DNA from: Rapana venosa
Lineage: Eukaryota > Mollusca > Gastropoda > Neogastropoda > Muricidae
Direction of reading: 5' to 3'
Assembly (NCBI GenBank): GCA_028751875.1
Contig: CM054144.1
Location: 25,747,475-25,811,474, forward strand
Length of the DNA stretch: 64,000 bases
Positions 45,990 to 57,727 of the stretch are shown here, piece by piece. The translations under genes and the position numbers were made by a program. Position 1 is the first letter of the stretch, and each line of letters begins with the position of its first letter. Below the pieces are notes generated by a model, which worked only from the letters and a program-made list of their open reading frames with translations, was not told the DNA's origin and ran no database searches.

Positions 45990-48572
45990 CTCAACTCATC
46001 CCTTGGTCGGGACGTACCGTTGGGGTACCCAGCATGGACCTGCAGAGGTGACCGGGCCAAAAGTTCTGTCCCTGGCTGCTTTCGGAGAGGATGGTACAGT
46101 GAGGCCCGGTCCCACTCCTTGAAGTTGGATATCCAAGCATATGCGTGGTCGTCCCGCCTCCTTTGCACCTTCCACCATCCTGCAGGACTGTCTTTGACAG
46201 GCTGTTATGCCTTGTTGTGAGTGAGGCCAAACCATTTCAGTTTCCTCGTTTGACTGTATCTAGCATGGGTTCTTGTTTGCCAGCCAGTTCCTCGATCATG
46301 CTGCCAAGACGTATTCATTGGTTTTACTGGTCTCTTTAGGTGATGTTCAGGATCCGCCTGAGGCACTTCATCTCAAAGGAGCTTGAATTCGACGGTCTAC
46401 CATCGAGGCATTAAGTGTCCATGCTTCACAGCTGTGACAAGGCAATGGATGTGACGATGCCCTTGTAGAGTCGACCTTATTGTGGGTTCTGATGTGATGG
46501 TTTCTCACACTTTCCGCAGCTTAGTCAGGAGGCAGAGGTGCCACAGCAAGTCTTTGTGCTCGTACCTTCTTTGGTGACTCTCCAAAGGTACTTGAAAAGT
46601 TTCTACTTCCTCTAGTGTTCTCGCCACACATTCTGATGCTGGAGGAATGGTTGGTGTAGAGATAACTACACTATTCACTAGGATATTGCTCTTTCCGTGC
46701 TGATCTCCATCTACGTGGGCATTGGCTGATGTTTCCAGTCTGGTGTGTTGAGATCTGTACTTCTTCTTCACTTGATGTGCGGCCATGAGAGCAATAGTCG
46801 TCTGCGAATCTGAAGATTGCAGACCCTGGGCCTTCCTCCTATGTGTGATTGTGGTCTTGAAGTCAAGGAGGGGCCAGTTGGTGCCCCCCCCCCATGCCAT
46901 GCCTGGTTCCCACTTCTGCCTCTTTCCAGCTAATGTCATTACTGCTCGTCTGCCTCCGCCGCAGCTCTCCCCAGCGCCGCCCCCTCCTCACGTGTCCATA
47001 AGTCCTGCATGATGTTCTCCGAGGAACACGTTGAAAGGGGGGGGAAGAACGGGGGATAGCGGCAGCCCGATTGCGTCGAACTCCAACAGAAAGTCCGGAA
47101 GAACTCCCCTAAATCTCCATCCATGAGGACTGCATCTGTGGAGCTGTCATACAACGCCTGGATGACTTTGAATCAGTCCACTCGTCGAGTTAATAGTCTC
47201 TCATGACTATGCCACATGAGCCATCTTGCCACCCACTCGGTCGAGGCCGTCTTGGTTGAAGTCAATGAAGTTGTAGTAGAGCTGTAGTTGATTTGGAATG
47301 ACTTCTCTATGAGCCATTCATGATGTTGACGATTCTGCTCGTCGAGCAGCTCGTACCATGTCTGAATCCTGCCTGTTCTTCTGATGAGGATTTCTTCAGC
47401 TTGTGGTTTCAGTCTGGTTTAAGGAGCAATGCGTAGCATAACTTTGCTTGGATGGCTTATCAGACTGATTGTATCTGTAATTTTGGCACTTCTTCAGTCT
47501 CTCCTTCTTGGAAGTGGAACTATGATGGATTGGTCCACTGTTTCAGGCACTCTTTGCTGGTCCGAGATGCGTTGGCAGATTGATTGCGTTAATGCTTGAT
47601 CATCTCTGGCCTCCGTCTTGATGGATCCTCATCCGGAGAAGTTGTCAATGTTCCTGGTGACTTGCCCCTCCTTACAAGGATCTTACTGCTACTTCTACCT
47701 CTTCCTCCAGGCAACTGTGTGCTTTCGGATCTGATTGTCTGGGATCTTGCTCGTGAAGTTTTGTTCGGATCAGCCTTCACTGTAGTTGTACAGGTCGCTG
47801 CACATATTCTGTCCATCTCTTCATGATAGTTGGCGCTCAATCTGTAAGGATGCCCCTCTTTGCTTCAATAACGGAGGTCTTTTGGCTGCTGGGACTTGGT
47901 TTAGTACCATGATTGTCTGTACGACCTCCTTGCTGTCTCCTTCGCCATTGTTCTTCTCCAAACCTAGGAGCAATGTTCTGACAACCAGTTTCCCCATGGC
48001 CTCGGTCATCTTCTTCTTATGTGACCTGTTGACTGGTTCTATACTTCTTCGGCCGTTTTCTGGGCTTTGTTCTTCTCTTTTCTCTGCTTTAGTCTCCTAC
48101 GTTGAGATCGCGACAGGTCCAATATCGTTGGGTAACCCACGGTTAGGTTCTTTTTCCTTCTTCCCAAGATCTCCAGCGCTGTCCTCCTGAATGTTCTTGC
48201 TGAAGTTCTCGAGTGAGAGTTTGTTGATGTCATAACTTTGGGGGAAAAAGAAAAATTCAATGCAGCAAATCTGCCCCCTATTCTTCAGCTTTAAAAGATT
48301 TCAGTCGACTTCGCGGGGTCCTTCGCTTTTCCAGTAACCGCAAACGTGGATTTCTCTTCTGGTTTCTGGAGTCTTCAGCTGATCTGTAGGGTCAATGAGT
48401 CACCATGCGTGGGTACTCTATGGCCAATATCAGCGCCAGGGAAAGTCTTGTCTGGGCTTTGTTTATGCTCGACTTAAAACGTTTGGGGGCACAACGATGG
48501 TAGTCAATACCTGGTTATGTAATCTTTCCCGATTTGGTGTAGTGCCACGTCGTTCTTCTTGATGTCTTGTGG
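45990..48572 (-). pseudogene. Minus-strand LINE: endonuclease end, linker, RT and C-terminus
   Basis: Reading right to left: endonuclease C-terminal part near 48500; linker segments at 47589-48260; RT motif B region near 46990-47154 (DAVLMDGDLGEFFRTF, then after a frameshift a reading compatible with VRQGC.LSP and ENIMQDLWT); an intact FADD box in the minus-strand string AGATTCGCAGACGACTATTG at about 46792-46811, with a small deletion just after it; IALMAAHQ and RLETSANAH further on; and a C-terminus SLSKTVLQDGGR near 46190, ending with AARDRTF and VTSAGPCWVPQR near 46020. Many frameshifts make it non-functional. It sits inside the 50-bp satellite, with array sequence on both sides. Its 5' half is the part duplicated at 30938-32235. 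Confidence 0.8.
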
Positions 48573-49560
48573 GGGATAATTTGAACATATGCTGATAATT
48601 ATACTGTGTGAACATTAAATGATATATAATGTGAACATAAGCTGATAATTTAACAGTGTGAACATTAAATGATATAAATGTGAACATACGCTGATAAATA
48701 TACTCTTTAGTAACATTAATATGATATATAATGTGAAAAATAAGCGAATAATGAAATACTGTGAAACATTAAATGATATATCATTGGAACAAAACTGAAA
48801 ATTAACTGTGAAAACATTAAATGATATAAAAGTGAACAAAGCTGTAATTTTACTGTGTAAGAAAACGATATTACTTGAACAAAAAAGTGATTTTTTCTAT
48901 GTAAACATTGAGGTATACTCTGTGAACTTAAGGAAATTATTCTGTGTGAACATTAAATAAAAATCATTGTGAAATTAGTGATAATTAGTTTTGGGAAATT
49001 AAATGAATACCTGTGAACGAAAGCTGAAAATTTACGTGGAAACATTAAAGTATCAATGAACATAAAACTAAAAATAATTATATGTTTGAAATTAAGGTTT
49101 TTGTAAACAAAATGAAAAATTAAACTTTTAGACTTTTAAAAATGATATAGGCTACATGTGACTTTAGCAAATTTTTAAACTGTTGAAATTGAATGGCATA
49201 TAGTGAAAAAATAACCTGAGATTATGCTGTGTGAACATTAAAGGGCATACAATGCAACAAAGCGATCTAATATTGGTGAGCATTAAATAACTCTTTTTGG
49301 GGGACTTTAAAATGACTATGTGCAACCTAAAACTGAAATTTTATGGGGAAAAAAGCTGAACTTATCTGTGTGAACATTAAAATGACATACTATGTCAACA
49401 TAAACAGTAATTAACTGTGGAAACTTTAAAAATGACATACGTGTGAACATCACTTACCTTTTTACGTTGAACGAATTTGGTGATTCACTTGGTAACATTA
49501 AAAAAACTGGTCAACGAACATAAAATTGAGTTGAAATAAGCGAAAATTTATGCTTGGAAA
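48573..49560. repeat. 50-bp satellite array, right arm
   Basis: Same GTGTGAACATTAAATGATAT / GTGAACATAAGCTGATAATT dimer. The first 230 bp is near-identical to 32238-32466, so the duplication with the left side includes LINE plus array, about 1.5 kb in all. Units degrade to the right. Confidence 0.85.
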
Positions 49561-50061
49561 GCTTTTGGTGAGCAGGGATCACCCCCCAGTGCGGAGCAAG
49601 ACGGAAAAGTCTGGCCCAATCACCGATTCCACGGATTGGTCCTCGGGGGAGGCTATTGCCGGCAGGTGACTTTCCCCGCCTCAGGGTGCCAAGAGTTTCC
49701 CCCGCGCTTTCCGGCCCGGGTGCCTCATTCTGAATCTTATCGATATGTAACATGTTTTTTTTTTATGTATTTTAGGTACTAATTCCCTTCTTACCATCTT
49801 TTTTTTGGTGGCAATCGCCTCCTTGTTCCTTCTGCCTGTTCTTTGGTCTGGTTTTTGTTGTTGTGTTGTTGTTGTTGTTGTTGGGGGTGGTGGTGGTGGT
49901 GGTGTTTGTTGGGTGGGGGTGGTGGGGGGGTGGTGTTGTTGTTTTGTTGTTTTGTTGTTGTTGTTTTTGTTGTTGTTGTTGTGGGGGTGGTGGTGGTGGT
50001 GGTGGTGATTTTTTTAAACCTCTGTTGCCTTCTTGCATTCCCATGCCCATGTCTTTTAGTA
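49561..50061. other. Homopolymer-rich low-complexity sequence
   Basis: Contains a GC-rich unassigned block (49565-49740) and a G/T-only block at 49855-50010. Open frames (poly-Val, poly-Gly, poly-Leu) are artefacts of the GTT/GGT repeats. This begins the region I consider unreliable. Confidence 0.6.
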
Positions 50062-50333
50062 AACTGCCGAGGTAAGGTCCCCCTTAACCTTAAGTTAGGG
50101 GAGCGGGGGCATCAGATCATTTCTCTGGGGGCTCCAGCATTTGGGGTGGCGCCCATTTTTTTTCCCTCGCGCTTTTACCCCAGACCTAAAGAGGTAGGTA
50201 CCATTTCGCGGGGTGAAGGGGGGTGTACTAAAGCCCAAGGGGCAAGGGGTCACCCACCCAATGGTAACCACACTCGTCTGCTTATCCTTGGCGGGGGGAA
50301 AGTGAGGCCCCAAAACAGGGGCTTTTCCCGCCC
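50062..50333 (-). mobile_element. tRNA-5S SINE, minus strand, homopolymer-corrupted
   Basis: The reverse complement follows the 57728 copy throughout: GTGGTTACCA, GGGTGGGTGACC, TTTAGTACA, GAAATGGTACCTACCTCTTT, GGGGTAAAAGCGCGAGGG, ATGGGCGCCACC, AATGCTGG. At many sites mixed bases have become runs of C, A, G or T. It is a good internal yardstick for sequence error. Confidence 0.7.
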
Positions 50334-51399
50334 TACCCCTCTCTAAATTAATATCCTTTTTTTCCCTGATTGTTTTTTTTTTTTTTAGTTCTTACGGACT
50401 TTTTCTATACTATAGCCCCCGTCATTTTTTTAACTCCTGCTGTATTCTTTCCCTTTCTTCCCCCGTTCTCTTCCTTCTTTATCCTCTTCCCCCATTTCCT
50501 TTCCGTTACCATTTATTTTTCTTTTTTTTGTTTTTTTCTTTTTTGCATGTGTTTGCGCTGGTGTGTGGTGTTTGTGTGTGTGCGCGCGGCTTGCGCGCTT
50601 TTTTTTGTGTGTGTGTGTGGTGTTGTGTGGTGTGTGTGTGTGTGTGTTGTGTGTGTGAACACTTTGGGGGAACTTTTTAAATTGAGCGGGCCCTACAGAA
50701 CGACCGAATTTAGTCCCCAAAAAGGGGTATCACGCAAATAAAGGGCCGTCGGTGTTGGTCGCTAAAAACAGAGATGACGTGAAAATTTTCCCCCGTGCCC
50801 CCTTTACTTTCAAACTTAAGCTTGATGTCAGGTAGTGTTAAAAATTTTATGTTTGTTTTGTTTTCTTAAAACCCTCTTTTTTTAAAAGGGAGCTAATTGC
50901 CCGCCCTGGTTGCTTCCCGGGCCAAGCAGCTTTTGGTTACAGCATGTGCTATTTTGGGACACTTTTGTTAATTTTCGGGGCGGGGATTGTTTGGGGATAC
51001 CTTTTGTGTTTTCTAATCAGTCAAGGCAGCTCGAAAGCACCCGAAATTCGTTATAATGGGCTTAAAATCAAATGAATCGCATTTAATTTTTGAAATGGGA
51101 TTATTAGAATGAAGTTGATGCTTTGCATTTGAAAATTTATCTGTAAGAGCGTGTAGGTCAGCATAATATATATTTCAAAGATAAAAGGTCTGAGTTCTTG
51201 TAGAAGGTACCAGAAAGTAACAGGGGTTTAGCTTTTTGGAAAAAAAACCATGGGGTCACTCTTGACTGCTAGTTATTTGTGTTGTGAGTGTGGTGTGTGC
51301 CCTCCCCTTACCTTGTCATTTTCTTTGATGCTTCACTTGGTCATGAATAAAAAAAAACCCCTGATATTGTTCTTGACATTGGTTGTTTGAAAACCTAAA
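50334..51399. other. T- and GT-rich low-complexity sequence
   Basis: T-rich tracts at 50360-50550, GT/GC alternation at 50560-50660, then unassigned sequence with many homopolymers. No credible gene. Confidence 0.5.
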
Positions 51400-51930
51400 T
51401 CGTTTTTGAGTCGAAAAACACTGAAAATTTCCCGGGGGCAAGTTTTTCCCACACGATAGGGAGCCCCCCTCCCCAAAACCTTGAAGTTCGCTGGTTTGGG
51501 GCTTAGCTGACACGACCCCCTCCTTACCAAGGGGCAGCTCGGAGTTTGCGTCCCGTTGTTTTGTAGCAGTGCCGGGGATTTATCCAGTTTCTTGAAAAAC
51601 CCATTGACGGGGGGGGCAACGAAAATAGAGGCTGTTGACAATGCTTTCCCTACTCGTGAATTCCCTTGCAGCTTGTCTTTAGTGATCGCTATGACTCTCT
51701 GATAGGAGGCTTGACTCGCCACCCCTTAGTGCGCAGCCCGGGGTCGGGTTTGGGCCCTTTGGAGAGCATCTCAACGCTGACTTCCTTATCCCATTTGGGC
51801 GAGAGAGTGGGGAGTGCTGTGGGAAAGGCATCTCCATATAATCAAATTCCCCCAAAAATTTCCCAAAAACAGGCAGCTCCCTCTCTGTTTTTTGGGGTCA
51901 TGTCGGACCGCCGGACAAACATAATATTTT
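51400..51930 (+). repeat. Unclassified interspersed repeat, corrupted copy
   Basis: It matches 59055-59465: CCATTGACG...GGCAAC, TAGTGATCGCTATGACTCTC, GGAGGCTTGACTCGC, GGGCGAGAGAGTGGGGA, AAGGCATCTCCATATAATCA. The copy here has many substitutions to homopolymers (for example CATTGACGGGGGGGGCAACG against CATTGACGCTGGGGGCAACA). Confidence 0.75.
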
Positions 51931-52181
51931 GGGTTAATTACAACCCCCCCTCCCATTCTCCCCTTTCTCCTGAGGATCCCACAGGCCTTTTTCAGAAGGA
52001 AAAAATTCATTTTAGGGGAAATTCTGTCCATCAAAATGTCTTCAATTCTTTGTTTCTTTCTGATCCCCTATTCCCATTTGCATCGAAAAACCTTTACTCA
52101 ATGAAAAATTTTTTTCTTAAAAACAAAAAGAAAATAAAAAAAAAGGCAGAAATAGGGTGTGTGTGTGTGTGTGTGTGGTGT

Positions 52182-52217
<36 letters not shown>

Positions 52218-53639
52218 TCATTTGATTTCTTTTTACAAATGATATTAGAAAAATAAAAAAAACAAAATAAAATAAACAACCCCCAAAAAAACAAAAACCC
52301 CCGCCCAAAAGAAAACCCAAAAAAAAGGGGGGGGGGGGGGGGGGGGGAGGGGGGGGGAAGGGGGGCGTAAGGGAAAAGGGGGGAGTTTGTTTATATAACT
52401 TTTAAAAATTGTAGAAAAAAAGTATTTTATACAAAAATGTGTGTGTGAAAAGTAAAAGTCAAAGTCAAACTTTTTTTTTCGTTTGGGGGACATTGTGGTG
52501 TGTATGCGCGCGCGCACGCGAGTGTGGTGTACCTTGTGTGTGTGTGTTTTTTTTGGTGTTCGCTCACGCGCTGGGCCCGTGTGCGTATTTTTGCATGTGC
52601 GTGTGTGTGTGTGCGCGCGCATGTGGTGTGTGTTTTTTGTGCAAGTGTGGTTTATTATATAGTGCCGTGAGAGAGGTGTGTGTGTTGGTGTTTTTATTTT
52701 TACATGCACAACACTCGCACCCACGCTATCCCCAAAATTATGCGTGTATTGATCGTGCCCTACCCTGACAGTGTGCGCTCCCGGATGTGCAGGCGGCATG
52801 GGGACGTCAAAAAGCGGCCGACGTCAGGGGAGGGCCAGGGTTGGTTTTTCCCCCCCAAGACCCCAGAGGGAAAATGGACAAAGGGGGGGACAGGCGGCCA
52901 CTGCTGGCCAATGGTTTTGTAGCGTCCCCCCGCCCGTGGGCTACTGCGTGTTTAAAACACACCAAGCAGGAACACACACAAGCAGGCACACACACAAAAG
53001 GGGGAACACACGCGCGCACGCCACAACGGAACACGTGCCTGCACAAGCACACACACGCGCGCACAAACACCACACACACACACACATACACGCCCACACA
53101 CACAAACCCACATCACGCACACACACCCCAAAACCACACCACAACACCGCACGCGTAAAATTTAAGGGCACAAACACACGCGCTCACACACACACACACA
53201 CACAAAGCGGCACACACGCGCGCCCCCCCCCCCCCCCCCCCACAAAACAAGCGGCACATACACACACACAACAGGCCAACAAACAGGGACACACACAAAA
53301 AACGCGCGCGACGCACACACACAAAAACACACACACTTTTTAAAAGTGGTAACACCTTGCCACCCAACCCCCACACCCATTTTTGATCATCTCCCCCCCA
53401 ACACCCCCTTCACACCTAAATCACCAAACCCCCACCCACCAATACCCACCCCCCTTTCCCCCTTCACCCCCCATTCTGCACCCCTTTTCTCTGCCATTTA
53501 CCCAACCCCCACCCCCCCACTCACAAAGTAACCTTGTTGGCCCCTTTGACGTCCACCTGTATTACTAGCCCCCGAAGACGTAGAGCCCTTTTTTTAAAGT
53601 CACTTTTGTGCCACGCCCAATATAGCCATCAATGTCATG
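51931..53639. repeat. Microsatellite and homopolymer cluster
   Basis: (GT)n at 52157-52213, poly-G at 52326-52370, GT/GC alternation at 52500-52690, CA/CG-rich tracts at 52960-53340 and a C17 run at 53224-53241. Long frames with THTHTHT or CVCVCV composition are artefacts. Alternating CG/CA tracts are candidates for Z-DNA, if the sequence is correct. Confidence 0.7.
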
Positions 53640-53820
53640 GGGAAAAGACGACAAAATCTCAAAACTGCTACACCGGGCTGGGTGAAAATAAGCCCAAGTG
53701 CTTAATCCATTTTCCTCTGATGGTACATGTATTGGGTTTTATTATTTAAGATGTATCCCTAACGGGGGGGACTGGATGTAAAAAAGCACTGGTTCTTATT
53801 CATTTTTCTCGAAATAAAAA
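53640..53820 (+). mobile_element. Two SINE family-1 3' ends in tandem, corrupted
   Basis: GCCCAAGTGCTTAATCCATT at about 53693-53712 and GGGGGGACTGGATGTAAAAA at 53763-53782 with TTCTCGAAATAAA are both family-1 3' ends. The first appears homopolymer-altered. Confidence 0.55.
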
Positions 53821-53944
53821 AAAAATTTTTTTGTCTTTCTCGTTAAAAGAAAAAATAAAAAAAAAAAAAAGTGTGTTTTGAGCCGCTTATGGTCAAACCT
53901 GTAACAAAACCCTTTAAAAAGGACAGCCTGAAAAAACAACAACG

Positions 53945-54205
53945 TCATGCCGTATTAAAGTTTTGAGAGCACACCCGCTTTTTAAATCTGACGTCACAGG
54001 TTGCGTCAAAACCACTTTAAAAACCGGACGCCTGCTTTAAAAAGTCTGACGCCACAGCCTGTTTTTAAAACGACGTCGCGTCTCGTCAAATTCTTGAGAC
54101 GTCATAAGCTCATTCTAAATTTTTCGCTTAAAAAACCGTATAAATCTCAAGCGTCACAGATTACTTTGGAAAAATCGTTATTTGCTTTATAGAATGAGAC
54201 GCTTG
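53945..54205. repeat. Degenerate repeat with GACGTCA cores
   Basis: Seven GACGTCA-like words (for example TCTGACGTCACAGG, TCTGACGCCACAGC, GAGACGTCATAAG, AAGCGTCACAG) occur in 260 bp at irregular spacing. They resemble cAMP-response-element cores but are more simply explained as a decayed tandem repeat. Confidence 0.45.
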
Positions 54206-54747
54206 GATAACATTAAAAGGGTAACCCCTAAATACATGTTCGTCTTTAATAAGAAACTTTGGGTTTCATGTAAAACATGCCCCAAGTATGATCAAGTTAA
54301 AAAGTGTAAAAGGCCCAAAAAGAATGCCCACTATTAAATCTGCTTGAGTTTTTAACATGATAAATAATTGATAAGAGAATTTTTTGGGAAAAAAATAACT
54401 GAGGATTTTAGTTTTCTTTTTAGTCCCCCCCCCCCTGCCTTTCCTGGGCCCCCATGTTTTTTTCATGTCTTTACCTTTCCCAAAACGTCTCAGAAAGAAT
54501 TACGTGTCAAAATAGAAAATATTATAAAAGAAACGTTTTTCTTCGAGGAAAAAAAAGCTTTTAAATTTGTTAAAAGAGAAAAACCACAAGTTTTAGGAAA
54601 TAAAAAAAAGTACAAGTTTATTTCCATTGTTTTGTTTGTTTAAATTTATTTTGGGGAAGACATTGCCCTTGATGTTTTTTTGTGTGGTGCGTGTAGTTTG
54701 TTTTTTTTTAAGGGGTGTGGGTGTGTTTTGTGTGGGCGTGTGTGTGT

Positions 54748-54786
<39 letters not shown>

Positions 54787-57127
54787 TGTCTTTTAAAGCT
54801 AATACGTTATTTCAATGAATTTTTCAAATGATCACATTTCAAAGAAACCTGGGAAAAAGTCCCCCCTCCACCCCCCCTTCCCCCCATCCAACACACACAC
54901 ACACCCACACAAAACACACACACACACACACCACACCACACACACCTTATCTTATCTTTCTATTATCATCTATCATCAAACTATATCTATTATCCCCCAC
55001 CATCCATCCATCCATCATCCTCGAGAGAGAGAGAGAGAAAGAGGGGAGAGAAGAGAAGGGGAACGAGAGAGAGTGAGAGAGAGAGGGAAATTTTCATCTT
55101 AGCGTTAAAAAATTTTTGCGCAGGCAAACACCCCACACAACACCCCAAAAACACACACACACACACCACAACACCACACAAACCCCAAAAATGAGTAAAG
55201 AAAAAAACCGTAACATTTATTCATCAATTCCCAAAATAGAAACTTTTAATCACAGCAAATTTACAAAAAACAAATGCATGCCCGATTCCGGGATTTTTTT
55301 TTTATGATTGATATACCAAATGTTCAGTTCATCGTAATAACTTATGTTATCAACTGAAAATTTTCCCCAACCATTTTTGTGTAAAGGGAAAGGAAGAAGT
55401 TACTCGCATTGACATATAAAATCAATCATACACATACAAGTATCACCATGAGGTTTTTATGTAAAGAAGTGATAAACAACAAAAATAATCCATCATAATC
55501 AGTTTATGAAGCAAATGGTTTTTAGATTTAAAATTACAAGTATTTGGGAGAATGGCAATATTACAAAATGCAACAAGAAAAAGTGTTGAAAAGCTTTTAA
55601 AGACAGAAGGTGAATTAATCGCATGGTGTGTTGTGTGTGTGTTGTACGTGTGTGTGTGTGGTGTGTTGTGTGTGTGTGCGTGCGCACGCTGCGTGTTTGT
55701 GTGGTGTTTTGTGCGTGCGTGTTTGGTTGTGGAGAGAGAGAGAGAGAGAGGAGAAGAGAGGTTTGTGTGTGATTTTGTGTGTGAATGAGAAAGAGAAGGG
55801 GATCTGTGTGTGTGTGTGTTGTGTGTGCGGCGCGCGTGCGTTTTTAAGAAAGTAATTTTGCTTGTTTTTAAAAGTCTTTTAGTTTTCTTTTAAAAAGTGT
55901 AAAACACCTGCCAAATAAAAAAAAAGAAAAAAATCCCAAAAAAAAATGAAAAACGTTGCGTTTTTAAGAAAAAAGATAAAAATAACATACATTTTGCAGT
56001 AAAAACAAAGTAATTGATGAAATCTTTTTTTGAAGTAACTACAAACAAAAAATTGGTTTTGCTTTGCTTTTTCAAAACTAAAAGATAATCTGTCTAAAAA
56101 AAAACAAAAAGTGAAAAAGTCTTTCACGGGCTTAAATAAAAGGGAAAAGAAACACCTGGGACTGATTTTTGGGGAGGGGGGTGGGAAGGGGGGGGGGGGG
56201 GGTTTTTTTTTTTGTCAAATTTAAAAATGGGGGCCTGTCGTAAAATTTTTTTTTTCACAGAAATATGGTGGTTGGGTTTTTTTGTTGTTTTAAAAATCTT
56301 ATATTTCAGAAAATGAGTGGTTGTGGGGCCTTTTTTTTTTTGTGGTGCTGAGGTGTGTGGTGTGTGTGGTGTGTGTGTGTGTGTGTGTGTGTTGTGTGAG
56401 AGAGAGAGAGACAGGGGGAGTGAAAAGTGTGTGTGTGTGTATTTTGGGAGTGGGGCAGGAAAATTTTAATCATGTTTTTGTACAAAAAAAATCCTGTGAT
56501 CACTTTGGATAGCATTTACAAAAAAACCGTTAAAAGTAGTACACAGCATAAAAAACGACACACACACACACACACACACACAAACCACACCCACACACAC
56601 ACAACCCTTACGCCTTACAAACACACCCTTACACACATTCCATTCTCTCTCTCACAACACTTTCACACACACACACACACACCCTTTTCGCCCTTTCAAA
56701 CACACCCTTACACACATTTCCCTTCTCTCTCTCTCACACACAATTACACCACACACACTTAACACACCACACACAAACCCAAACACCACACACCCACACC
56801 ACATGGCACACCCAACGCATCAAGGCCACACAAGAACATTGACAAGAAACAGTTTTTTGATTGCTTAAATGACCGGAAAAAAAAACTTTGGAAAATAGTG
56901 TATGAAAAAAGCAAGAACATGTTTGGAAAACATCCAGCTGAATTAAAAAAAAAAACAATGTCGCCAAAACAGCCAAGCTGATATCAAATCAATCAAAATC
57001 AAAAAAGAGAGAGACTCTCTTCACCCCTAAGAAAGGGAGTGATAAGACAGAAAAATGCATAAAAAAGCATACAAGCTAAAATAATGCCTTCGAAAATCAA
57101 AACCACCCCCCTCCCCCAACCCCCTCC
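54206..57127. repeat. Low-complexity block of GT, CA, GA and A/T/G homopolymers
   Basis: GT tracts at 54735-54790, 55625-55700 and 56340-56400; CA tracts at 54891-54945, 55125-55185 and 56556-56820; GA tracts at 55023-55090 and 55733-55765. GT and CA tracts lie on one strand in alternation. I see no gene. Confidence 0.7.
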
Positions 57128-57573
57128 ACCCCCCACCCCCGGAAAATACAGAAAACAAAATTAACTCAGATCGCCGCTGTCGTTTCTGTAATCGAAAGAG
57201 ATGTGTAGACCTTTTTTTTCATACTAATTCCCCATTCGGAGGGAGTTGAAAACTGTGATGCCATTGTTTGGTGTGCATGTTGTGTCGTAAAGTGGATTTT
57301 GTCATTAAATGGAGAAGCTCGACGGAGAGAAGAACACCTTCCTAGGTCTGGAAACTTCCTTCGTGAGAGAGAGAAAAAAACCACCCAAACCTTTCTCCTT
57401 TTTTTTCCACCAGGTAAGTTGCCAATGCACAGACCAAAATAATGTGCAAGACCTAACGATTTCAAATCTGACTCTTAAGTGTGGGAATCGGTAACACAAC
57501 TGATTGTTTTTTTCAGGGAAAGTGGGGGAGTACTCGTTTTACGTACACAGTGTACACCGAGTGTTTATCTCTC

Positions 57574-57640
<67 letters not shown>

Positions 57641-57727
57641 CTTCAATTTTACGTCTGTTCACTTAAAGTGATATTAGTGTGTGTGTGTCAAGTCAAGTCA
57701 AGTCAAGTCAAAATTTTATTTCCAGAT
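57128..57727. repeat. (TA)n and (AGTCA)n microsatellites in unassigned sequence
   Basis: TA repeat at 57577-57626 followed by (GT)n; a pentanucleotide AGTCA repeated about four to five times at 57688-57710, followed by AAATTTTATTTCCAG and directly by the tRNA-5S SINE. The sequence looks clean again from here on. Confidence 0.85.

Noticed and set aside
52245..53343. Long Thr/His-rich and Cys/Val-rich frames
   Set aside because: Translations of CA and GT microsatellites in a low-quality region.
53945..54205. Cluster of cAMP-response-element-like sites
   Set aside because: The words are spaced like a decayed tandem repeat, there is no gene or promoter nearby, and the region has doubtful base quality.
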